Assembly: GCA_002727895.1 (NCBI GenBank)
Contig: PBUO01000010.1
Location: forward strand, 4,294 to 11,630
DNA: 7,337 nucleotides
Direction of reading: 5' to 3'
From: Acidimicrobiaceae bacterium
Lineage (GTDB): Bacteria > Actinomycetota > Acidimicrobiia > Acidimicrobiales > MedAcidi-G1
In this document: one piece after another, positions 1-5,813 of the stretch
Layout of the letters: the number at the start of each line of letters is the position of its first letter
How positions within the stretch are numbered: the first letter of the stretch is position 1
Translations under genes and position numbers: made by a program
Notes under the pieces: generated by a model
What the model saw: the letters and a program-made list of their open reading frames with translations, nothing else
What the model was told of the DNA's origin: nothing
The model's database searches: none

Positions 1-192
1 GTGGTCCGCCCCGGCGGGACGGCGGTCATCGGGCTGAACGACCACTTCTGGGACGAGGGCGACGTCCCGGCCGAACTCGACGCCATCGAGGCCGACGGCC
101 TGGCCACCGTGGAGTTCAAGGAGCACGGCGACCACCTCCCCGGCGCCGACATCGGCGGCTGGGTGGTAGTGCTGGTCACGGCGGTCGCCTGA
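1..192 (+). CDS. C-terminal fragment of a probable class I SAM-dependent methyltransferase (5' end outside window)
   Basis: The window opens inside this reading frame, which runs 63 codons to a TGA. The GTG at base 1 is probably an internal valine rather than the start. The visible part begins VRPGGTAVIGLNDHFW, which resembles the late beta strand and following loop of small Rossmann-fold methyltransferases of the Williams-Beuren (WBSCR27-like) type. In that group a 'PGG..V(I/F)..N' segment is followed by a linker 'L..LEADG' and a hydrophobic last strand, here GGWVVVLVTAV. The SAM-binding motifs would lie upstream and cannot be seen, so substrate and activity are unknown. It is the only plus-strand gene and converges on the formate dehydrogenase operon, with only 37 bases between the two stop codons. 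Family assignment rests on general resemblance of a short tail and is moderate at best. Confidence 0.55.
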   Translation: MVRPGGTAVIGLNDHFWDEGDVPAELDAIEADGLATVEFKEHGDHLPGADIGGWVVVLVTAVA

Positions 193-194
193 CG

Positions 195-233
195 GTGACC
201 GGTCGAATCACCCCGCGGGTGCCCGTCGGTCAC
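195..233. terminator. Nested inverted repeat between convergent genes, possible bidirectional terminator
   Basis: The outer arms are GTGACCG (195-201) and CGGTCAC (227-233), a perfect 7-bp match. Inside them CACCC (209-213) pairs with GGGTG (217-221) around a 3-base loop. The structure fills the gap between the stop codons of two convergent genes and runs into the stop codon of the minus-strand gene, the usual place for a shared terminator. There is no T-tract on either side, so a canonical intrinsic terminator is not shown. GC-rich hairpins lacking T-tracts are common at gene ends in high-GC actinobacteria. Confidence 0.4.
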
Positions 234-1090
234 GCGTGGGCGTGCTGCCAGCCGAACCGGCCCTTGATGCACAGGTGGCCGTAGGTCACCGAGTGGTCGG
301 CCGGCGAGGTCACCTTCACGATCCGCTCGTCCTGGACGTGCAGCTCCAGGTTGCAGCCCACCCCGCAGAACGAGCACACCGTGGTGGCCACCGACTGCCG
401 AGACTCGTCCCAAGTGCCGGCCTCGCGCATGTCGTGCTCGGTCTTGAAGGCCAGCGCCCCGGTCGGGCACACCCCGATGCAGTTGCCGCAGTACACGCAG
501 GCCGAGTCGGGTAGCGACACGTCGTGCTCGGTCGAGATGTGGGCCCCGAAGCCCCGTCCCGCCGTGGCGATGGCGTAGGTGTGCTGGGCGTCGTCACCGC
601 ACGCCTCCACGCACTTGTAGCAGAGGATGCAGCGTTCGTAGTCCCGGACGTAGAGGTCGTCCTGGACCTTGACCGGCTGGGCCTGGGTAGCGATCTCGGC
701 GGGGTCGCCCATCCGCTCGGGACGGGCGCCGTAGTGGTCGATCCACGCCTGCACCTCGGGGGCGGCCCGGTCCATCTCCACCGACGAGGCCAGCAGCTCG
801 TAGACCATGCGTCGGCTGGTCCGCACCCGTTCGGTGTCGGTGGCGACGACCATCCCCTCCTCCACCTTGCGGGAGCAGGACGGGACGAGCACCCGGGAGC
901 CCTCCACCTCGACCACGCAAACCCGGCACACGTTCACCGGCGTCAGGTTCTCGGCCCAGCACAGCGTGGGGGTGTTGATGCCCTCCCGCCGGCAGGCGTC
1001 GAGGATCGTCGAGCCTTCGGGGACCCGGACCGACTCGCCATCGAGGGAGATCTCCACCATGGTCGACACGCTGACCGCCGTCTCGTTCAT
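230..1090 (-). CDS. Detached N-terminal iron-sulfur half of formate dehydrogenase alpha (HoxU/NuoG-like, with Mo-proximal Fe4S4 domain)
   Basis: This 286-residue protein should carry electrons from the Mo/Sec site to the FMN module of a cytoplasmic NAD-dependent formate dehydrogenase. The domains in order are: a 2Fe-2S ferredoxin domain (about 11-75, ligands C44, C55, C58, C72); a spacer (about 76-145); a two-cluster 4Fe-4S domain (C154/C157/C160/C164 and C198/C201/C204/C208); and a molybdopterin-oxidoreductase Fe4S4 domain (about 234-281, C239, C242, C246, C274). K276 matches the lysine that lies between cluster and pterin in E. coli FdhF (Lys44). The protein stops at GRFGWQHAHA, just where normal alpha subunits continue 'HPDRLTTP' into the catalytic body. 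That body is a separate gene at 2921-4849. There is no Cys between C72 and C154, so the His-Cys3 cluster motif of NuoG/FdsA relatives is absent. The ATG overlaps the preceding stop as ATGA, which supports this start and translational coupling. There is no signal peptide or membrane segment. Confidence 0.9.
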   Translation of the reverse strand: MNETAVSVSTMVEISLDGESVRVPEGSTILDACRREGINTPTLCWAENLTPVNVCRVCVVEVEGSRVLVPSCSRKVEEGMVVATDTERVRTSRRMVYELLASSVEMDRAAPEVQAWIDHYGARPERMGDPAEIATQAQPVKVQDDLYVRDYERCILCYKCVEACGDDAQHTYAIATAGRGFGAHISTEHDVSLPDSACVYCGNCIGVCPTGALAFKTEHDMREAGTWDESRQSVATTVCSFCGVGCNLELHVQDERIVKVTSPADHSVTYGHLCIKGRFGWQHAHA

Positions 1091-2928
1091 CGGGACCCCT
1101 CCCCTTCAGTCCCCCCGGTGGCGGCGATGCCGTCCAGGAGGCCAAGTTCGATGGCGCTGCGGATGGCCCCTGAGGCCGTCTGGCCGAGGCCGCAGATCGA
1201 AGCGTCGCGCATGACGGTGGCCAGGTCGTCTAGCAGGTCCCGCTCGTCGTCGATGTGGGACCCTCGACCGAGGCGGACCAGGACCTCCTCCTGGCGGACG
1301 GTGCCCACCCGGCACGGCACGCACTGGCCGCACGACTCGTCGCGGAAGAACTCGGCGATGCGGCGCACCGTGTCGACCAGGTCGTCGTGCTGGTCGAAGA
1401 CCATGACCACGCCCGAGCCCAACGAGGCGCCGGCCACCCGGGTGTCCTCCAGGGTCAGGGGCATGTCGAGGGCCTCGGGGCCGACGAAGCTGCCCGCCGC
1501 ACCGCCCAGCATCACGGCCCGCAGTTCGCTGCCGTCGACCAGGCCACCGGCTAGGTCCATGAGGTCGCGCAGTGTGGCCCCGAACTCCACCTCGTAGGTA
1601 CCGGGCCGGTTCACCCGCCCGCTGAGGCAGAACAGCTTGGTCCCCGGCGAGCGCTCGGTGCCCTCCGCGGCGTAGGCCTCGCCGCCCATCTGGACGATGG
1701 GCAGCACGTTGACCAGCGTCTCCACGTTATTGATGGCCGTCGGCTCGCCGAAAAGGCCGTGGGTGGTCGGAAAGGGCGGCTTGTTGCGGGGCTCGCCGCG
1801 CTTGCCCTCCAACGAGTTGAATAACGCCGTCTCCTCGCCGCAGATGTAGGCACCGGCCCCGCTGCGCAACGTCAGGTCGAAGCGGATCCCGGACTCGGCC
1901 ACATCACCGCCGAGCAGTCCAGCGGCGTAAGCCTCGTCGATGGCGTGGCGCAGGCGGGCGGTGGCCACCGGGTACTCGCCCCGGATGTACAGCCACCCCT
2001 GCTCGGCGCCGATGGCCGTGCCGGCCACCGTCATGGCCTCCACGAGGGAGAACGGGTCGCCCTCCATGACGACCCTGTCCTTGAAGGTTCCGGGCTCGGA
2101 CTCGTCGGCGTTGCAGACCAGGTGCCGGGGGCGGCCCTCCTGGTCGGCCACGCCCCGCCACTTGACGCCGGTAGGGAACGCCGCACCGCCGCGACCCGAT
2201 AGGCCAGAGGCGGTCACCTCGGCGATCACCCGGTCACCTCCCATGGCCAGCGCGGCCTCCAGCGCCCGGTAGCCGCCGTGGGCCCGGTAGTCGTCCAGGC
2301 TGCTCGGGTCGACCACGCCGACCCGAGCCAAGAGGCGGAGGTCCCCGGAGCCGGCCTGAGGCAGGGTGACCGACGGGGTGGAGGTTGCCGTGTCGATGGC
2401 TACGGCCACCTCGGCCGTGGTGACGCGACCACCGTCCACGGCGGTCACCGTCAGGTCGTCTCGACCGGTCCGCTGGACCATGACCGCTGGACCCCGCTCG
2501 CACTGGCCGAGGCACGGGCTGGCCTTCACGTAGTGGCCCTCGGCCCGCAAGTCGTCGATCAGGTCCACGGCGCCGAACAGGCGACAGGCCACGTCGTCGC
2601 AGACGTGCAACGTGTCGTCGGCCCTCGGTGGCTCGTGAGTGAACAGGTGGTAGAAGGTCGCCACCCCGTAAGCCTCAGCCGGCGGGACCTCCAACTCGCT
2701 GCACACGTGGTCGAGGCCGCCGGGGCTGATCCAGCCCGAGGCCCGCTGCAGCGCATGGAGGGCGGGGAGGAGCAGTTGGCGCCGCTCGACGGTCCGGGCC
2801 CGACCGGCGTGCACCAGCCTCTCCGACTCGCGAACCACCACGGGACCGAAGCCGGCGATGGCCTCGGCCACCGCTGCCCGCTCGGCGTCGGTGGCCTCGT
2901 CAGTCGCCCCGAAGTAGAGGTCAGGCAC
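1087..2928 (-). CDS. fdhB: NAD-dependent formate dehydrogenase beta subunit, NuoE-NuoF fusion (NADH/FMN diaphorase)
   Basis: This 613-residue diaphorase passes electrons through FMN to NAD+. The N-terminal NuoE-like thioredoxin-fold domain (about 45-180) has the 2Fe-2S ligands C110, C115, C139 and C143. The NuoF-like part (about 195-600) has the glycine-rich FMN/NAD segment GLSGRGGAAFPTG (242-254), NADESEPGTFKDR (273-285) and GAGAYICGEETAL (357-369). An SLBB-type domain follows (about 430-510), then the C-terminal 4Fe-4S site ESCGQCVPCR (C533, C536, C539) with C579. E/F fusions of this kind are known as beta subunits of soluble FDHs such as Methylobacterium FDH1. The frame stays open upstream to 3033, but those 35 codons lie within the conserved end of the previous gene and look like noise. 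I chose the GTG at 2928, which overlaps the upstream TGA as GTGCCTGA and follows a GGGGGA. The stop overlaps the next ATG by 4 nt. The symbol follows common FDH usage. Confidence 0.93.
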   Translation of the reverse strand: MPDLYFGATDEATDAERAAVAEAIAGFGPVVVRESERLVHAGRARTVERRQLLLPALHALQRASGWISPGGLDHVCSELEVPPAEAYGVATFYHLFTHEPPRADDTLHVCDDVACRLFGAVDLIDDLRAEGHYVKASPCLGQCERGPAVMVQRTGRDDLTVTAVDGGRVTTAEVAVAIDTATSTPSVTLPQAGSGDLRLLARVGVVDPSSLDDYRAHGGYRALEAALAMGGDRVIAEVTASGLSGRGGAAFPTGVKWRGVADQEGRPRHLVCNADESEPGTFKDRVVMEGDPFSLVEAMTVAGTAIGAEQGWLYIRGEYPVATARLRHAIDEAYAAGLLGGDVAESGIRFDLTLRSGAGAYICGEETALFNSLEGKRGEPRNKPPFPTTHGLFGEPTAINNVETLVNVLPIVQMGGEAYAAEGTERSPGTKLFCLSGRVNRPGTYEVEFGATLRDLMDLAGGLVDGSELRAVMLGGAAGSFVGPEALDMPLTLEDTRVAGASLGSGVVMVFDQHDDLVDTVRRIAEFFRDESCGQCVPCRVGTVRQEEVLVRLGRGSHIDDERDLLDDLATVMRDASICGLGQTASGAIRSAIELGLLDGIAATGGTEGEGSR

Positions 2929-4849
2929 GGTCCCCCACCAGCTCGCCGTCGGCCTGCCCCTCAGCAACCAACTTGTCGACCCTGATGGCCGCCGCCTTGA
3001 ACTCGGCCGTCCCGGCCTTCGGGTCCACCGCATCGCTGGTGATCTGGTTGACGTCGGTGGTCTCCGGGAAGTGGAAGGTGGTGTGGCACAGGCCGACGGC
3101 CAGGTGTTCCTCCACCTCCACGGTCATCTCGATGGAGCCCCTCCGAGACGACACGGTGACCAGCTCGCCGTCCACCACGCCGAGGGCCTCGGCGTCGGCC
3201 ACCGAGAGGGACAGGGCCTCCCCGGTCCGGATGGGCGAGTTGAAGTGCTCGGTCTGCACTCCGGTGTTGTAGGAGTCCAGCGCCCGCACGGTGGTGAGAC
3301 GCAGCGGGAAATCGTCGGACAGTTCGTCCAGCGGCGGCTGGTCCTCGACGCACGAGAACGGCGCACGCCGGCCACCGACCGGCCGCTCCCAGAGCCGACC
3401 GTGGAGGAACGGGCTGCCCGGATGGTCCTCGGTGGGGCACGGCCACTGGATGCCACCCTCCTGCTCGAGGCGGGCCCACGACATGCCGCCGTGCATGGGC
3501 GACACGGTCCGCAACTCCTCCCAGAGGTCCTCGGGAGTGGGGTTCCCCCACCGGTCGTCGCCCATGGCCGCCGCCAGGTCGTTGATGATCTCGACCTCCT
3601 GGCGGGCCTGGCCGGGCGGCGGGACAGCAGCCCGCATCCGCTGGACGCGGCGCTCGCTGTTGGTCGCAGTGCCGTCGGACTCGGCCCAGCCGAGGGCGGC
3701 CGGGAAAACCACGTCGGCCATCTCGACTGTGCGGGTCATGAAGACGTCCTGGACGACCAGGCAGTCCAGTCGCTCCAGCATGGCCCGGGCGTGCTTGGCG
3801 TCGGCCTCCGAATCCACCGGGTTCTCGCCGATGCAGTAGACGGCTTTGAGCTCGTCGCGCTCCATGGCCTCGAACATCTGGGTCAGGTTCCAGCCGTTGG
3901 CGGGCGGAATGGTGCAGTCCCACGCCGCCTCGAACTTGGCCCTCGCCTCGTCGTCCTCGACGTCCTGGAAGCCGGTCAACTTGTTGGGCAAGGCGCCCAT
4001 GTCACCGCCGCCCTGCACGTTGTTCTGGCCCCGCAGTGGCACCAGGCCAGAGCCCCACCGGCCGACATGCCCGGTGAGCAGCGACAGGTTGCACAGCGAC
4101 TGCACGTTGTCGACGCCGGTGTGGTGTTCGGTGATGCCGAGCGTCCAGCAGATCTGGGCCTTGTCGGCCGTTGCGTAAGCGTGGGCCAGGTCGCGGATGG
4201 CCTCGGCCGGCACCCCGGTGACCGCCGAGGTGTGCTCGAGGGTCCACGGCTCGACGAAGGCCACGAACTCCTCGTAGCCGGTGGTGGCGTGCTCGATGAA
4301 CTCGTCGTTGGTGAGGCCGGCAACGATGATCTCGCGGGCCACCCCGTGGGCCAGGCCGATGTCGGTTCCGACGTTCAGGCCCAGCCAGTGGTCGGCGAAC
4401 TTGGCCGTGCCGGTGCGGCGAGGGTCGACGGTCCACATGCGCGCGCCGTTGGCCACCCCGCGCAGGGCGTGGTGGAAGAAGATGGGGTGCGCGTTGCGGG
4501 CGTTGGACCCCCACATGACGATGACGTCGGCCTCCTCGATCTCCTCGTAGGACGAGGTACCGCCGCCTGCTCCGAAGACCGTCGCCAGACCGACGACGCT
4601 GGGAGCGTGTCAAGTTCGATTGCAGCTGTCGATGTTGTTCGAGCCGATGACCCGCCGGGCGAACCGCTGTGCGGCGTAGTTCACCTCGTTGGTGGTCTTC
4701 GAGCAGCTGAACATCCCGAAGGCGCTCGGGCCGTGGGCGTCCACCGCGGAGCGGAAGCCGGAGGCAGCCCGTTCGATGGCCTCCCCCCAGGTCGCCTCGC
4801 GGAGCTCGCCACCGTCCCGGACCATCGGGGTCGTCAGGCGCTTGCTCAT
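2921..4849 (-). CDS. fdhF: Formate dehydrogenase catalytic subunit, selenocysteine-containing, lacking its N-terminal Fe4S4 domain
   Basis: This is the Mo- or W-bisMGD catalytic body that oxidises formate to CO2, also called fdhA in NAD-linked systems. Reading the in-frame TGA at 4610-4612 as Sec gives 642 residues with Sec80. The local sequence is NNIDSCNRT-U-HAPSVVGL, which matches the active site of FdhF-family enzymes (E. coli Sec140-His141). RGQNNVQG places R273 and Q275 at the catalytic Arg333/Gln335 positions, and the Sec-to-Arg spacing of 193 residues equals that of E. coli FdhF as I recall it. Other family hallmarks are ENPVDSEAD, VQDVFMTRT and a C-terminal pterin dinucleotide-binding domain (about 515-626). 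The protein starts MSKRLTTPMVRD, the point just after the Fe4S4 domain in normal alpha subunits, and that missing domain is encoded at 230-1090. AGGGGAG (4852-4858) precedes the ATG at short spacing. A standard gene caller would report two pieces, 4610-4849 and 2921-4516. There is no Tat signal, so it is cytoplasmic. It probably needs SelA, SelB, SelC, SelD and FdhD, none of which is in the window. Confidence 0.93.
4569..4606 (-). promoter_or_regulatory. Bacterial SECIS element (SelB-binding mRNA hairpin) inside the FDH catalytic gene
   Basis: On the minus-strand transcript, CGUCGUC (4598-4592) pairs over 7 bp with GGCGACG (4586-4580), one pair being G-U. The apical loop is GGUCU (4591-4587). 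An outer helix GCUCC (4606-4602) pairs with GGAGC (4573-4569) across an internal loop. Exactly 18 nt separate the UGA from the GGUCU loop. This is the same spacing and loop as the E. coli fdhF SECIS as I remember it, where the loop G and U are the bases read by SelB. The hairpin is also coding, for residues about 82-94. The bulged U of the E. coli stem is not obvious here; a U-G wobble lies near the loop instead. Confidence 0.88.
4610..4612 (-). other. In-frame UGA recoded as selenocysteine (Sec80 of the FDH catalytic subunit)
   Basis: The reading frame continues without shift across this codon. There are 79 sense codons before it from the ATG at 4849, then 562 in-frame sense codons to the terminal TGA at 2921. 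The protein on both sides is conserved FDH sequence, with CNRT before and HAPSVVGL after. The codon sits at the active-site position occupied by Sec or Cys throughout the family. A hairpin of the bacterial SECIS type follows immediately. Confidence 0.93.
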
Positions 4850-4988
4850 GTCTCCCCTGTCGCCGTCTGGCGACCACCGTCGGGGGCCGGACGTCGGTGT
4901 CCGACCCTGGCGGTCGGGCCACGGGACCCGGCCGACCGGCCCGGAACCTAGCGCAGATTCCGGACTTTGGAGTTTCCCCCCAGTGGGG
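4850..4988 (-). promoter_or_regulatory. Hairpin-rich 5' leader/intergenic region upstream of the FDH operon
   Basis: These 139 non-coding bases separate the hydratase stop from the FDH catalytic gene, and they form the only sizeable gap in the window. GTCGCC (4859-4864) and GGCGAC (4869-4874) form a 6-bp, 4-base-loop hairpin that touches the Shine-Dalgarno sequence AGGGGAG (4852-4858). Further upstream, CCGACC (4901-4906) can pair with GGTCGG (4912-4917). Parts of these same arms can pair instead with GTCGG (4893-4897) or with CCGACCG (4932-4938), so the helices are mutually exclusive. I see no convincing -35/-10 pair; TAGGTT near 4945-4950 on the minus strand is only a weak -10 candidate. 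A promoter or attenuating leader for the FDH operon is inferred from position and structure. Confidence 0.4.
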
Positions 4989-5795
4989 CTAGCGCCCCTG
5001 CCAGTGGGGATCCCGCTTCTCGGCGAAGGCCCGGGGTCCCTCCTGCGCGTCCTCGGAAGCGAGCATCCGCTCGTACTCGACCAGCTCGCCCGACCGGAGG
5101 TGGGCGAAGGCGTCGTCCAGGGACCGGTGTCCGGTGGCCCGGTCGATGGCCATCACAGCCTCGACGGCCAGCGGCGCCGCAGCGGCGATCCGGCCCGCCA
5201 GTTCCCGCGCCGCGTCCATCAACCCGTCGGCGGGGACCACCCGATTGACCAGGCCCCACCGTTCCGCCTCCGCGGCGTCGAGCCGTCGGCCCCCGTACAG
5301 GACCTCGTTGGCCACCACGGCCGGCAGGGTCCGCGGGAGCCGGATCGCCCCGGCATCCGGGATGATCCCCAGCCCGGTCTCGGGAAGGAAGAAGGCGGCA
5401 TGGTCGGCGGCCACCACGAACTCGGCGGCCATGACCAGCTCGAAGCCACCGCCCACGGCCATGCCGTTGACCGCGCACACCACCGGCTTGTTCCGACCGG
5501 GGAGCTCGCAAAATCCTCCGAACCCGCCCTCGCCGTAGTCGGCCTCGAACTCCTCGCCGTCGACCGCCGCACCTAGGTCCCACCCAGCCGAGAAGAACCG
5601 CTCGCCGGCACCCGTGAACACGGCCACCCGCAGCGACGGGTCGTCGCGGAACCTGGCGAAGACCCGGGACAGTTCCCGACTGGTCGGAGCATCAATGGCG
5701 TTGGCCTTCGGGCGGTCTAGGACCACCTCCAGGACCGGTCCGTCGACGGTGGTCCGCACCGACTCCATGTCAGCACTCCCCGTGTCAGAACTCAT
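4989..5795 (-). CDS. caiD: Enoyl-CoA hydratase/isomerase family protein, CaiD-like (carnitinyl-CoA dehydratase type)
   Basis: This 268-residue crotonase-fold protein would add or remove water across the 2,3 bond of an acyl-CoA in the cytoplasm. It resembles E. coli CaiD (crotonobetainyl-CoA hydratase) from end to end: LDRPKANAIDAPTS (26-39), FRDDPSLRVAVFTGAGERFF (49-68), SAGWDL (69-74) and the terminal EDAQEGPRAFAEKRDPHW (248-265). Oxyanion-hole elements are SAG (69-71) and GGGFE (115-119). E119 and E139 (LPETGLGIIPDAG) match the two catalytic glutamates of crotonases. The ATG at 5795 has a perfect AGGAGG (5804-5809) 8 nt upstream, which settles the start over an internal Met10. It follows the ligase gene by 18 nt, so the two form an operon. 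The true substrate may be carnitinyl-CoA or another short 3-hydroxyacyl-CoA, since the CaiD-like group is broad and activity cannot be fixed from sequence alone. Confidence 0.85.
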   Translation of the reverse strand: MSSDTGSADMESVRTTVDGPVLEVVLDRPKANAIDAPTSRELSRVFARFRDDPSLRVAVFTGAGERFFSAGWDLGAAVDGEEFEADYGEGGFGGFCELPGRNKPVVCAVNGMAVGGGFELVMAAEFVVAADHAAFFLPETGLGIIPDAGAIRLPRTLPAVVANEVLYGGRRLDAAEAERWGLVNRVVPADGLMDAARELAGRIAAAAPLAVEAVMAIDRATGHRSLDDAFAHLRSGELVEYERMLASEDAQEGPRAFAEKRDPHWQGR

Positions 5796-5803
5796 TTCGG
5801 GAA

Positions 5804-5809
5804 CCTCCT
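5804..5809 (-). promoter_or_regulatory. Consensus Shine-Dalgarno AGGAGG of the caiD-like gene
   Basis: AGGAGG reads on the minus strand 8 nt before the ATG at 5795, inside the 18-base gap after the ligase stop. It fixes the caiD-like start and is by far the strongest ribosome site in the window. The three FDH genes use short-spaced or coupled sites instead. Confidence 0.85.
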
Positions 5810-5813
5810 GGGC

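Noticed and set aside
524..1597. 357-codon plus-strand frame antisense to the iron-sulfur and diaphorase genes
   Set aside because: It crosses the junction of two well-supported minus-strand genes, has no family resemblance and has arginine/serine-rich shadow composition.
2929..3033. N-terminal extension of the diaphorase gene to the first ATG at 3033
   Set aside because: The 35 extra residues are arginine/serine/tryptophan-rich with no NuoE resemblance and lie in a shadow frame of the conserved end of the catalytic gene; the GTG at 2928 fits the overlap and ribosome site.
2921..4849. Reading the FDH catalytic gene as a nonsense-mutated pseudogene or a gene pair
   Set aside because: The only break is a UGA at the catalytic Sec/Cys position, it is followed by a SECIS hairpin, the frame is unshifted and all active-site residues remain. 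Recoding explains everything better.
3071..4951. 626-codon open frame on the plus strand, antisense to the FDH catalytic gene
   Set aside because: Its translation is low-complexity, rich in G, R, H and V, with no recognisable domain. It mirrors a strongly conserved minus-strand gene; long antisense frames are expected in high-GC DNA.
4978..4998. Intrinsic terminator after the caiD-like gene (GGGGC/GCCCC over the stop codon, or CCCC-AGT-GGGG)
   Set aside because: Stems are only 4-5 bp and mutually exclusive, and there is no T-tract. It cannot be told from chance in such GC-rich sequence.
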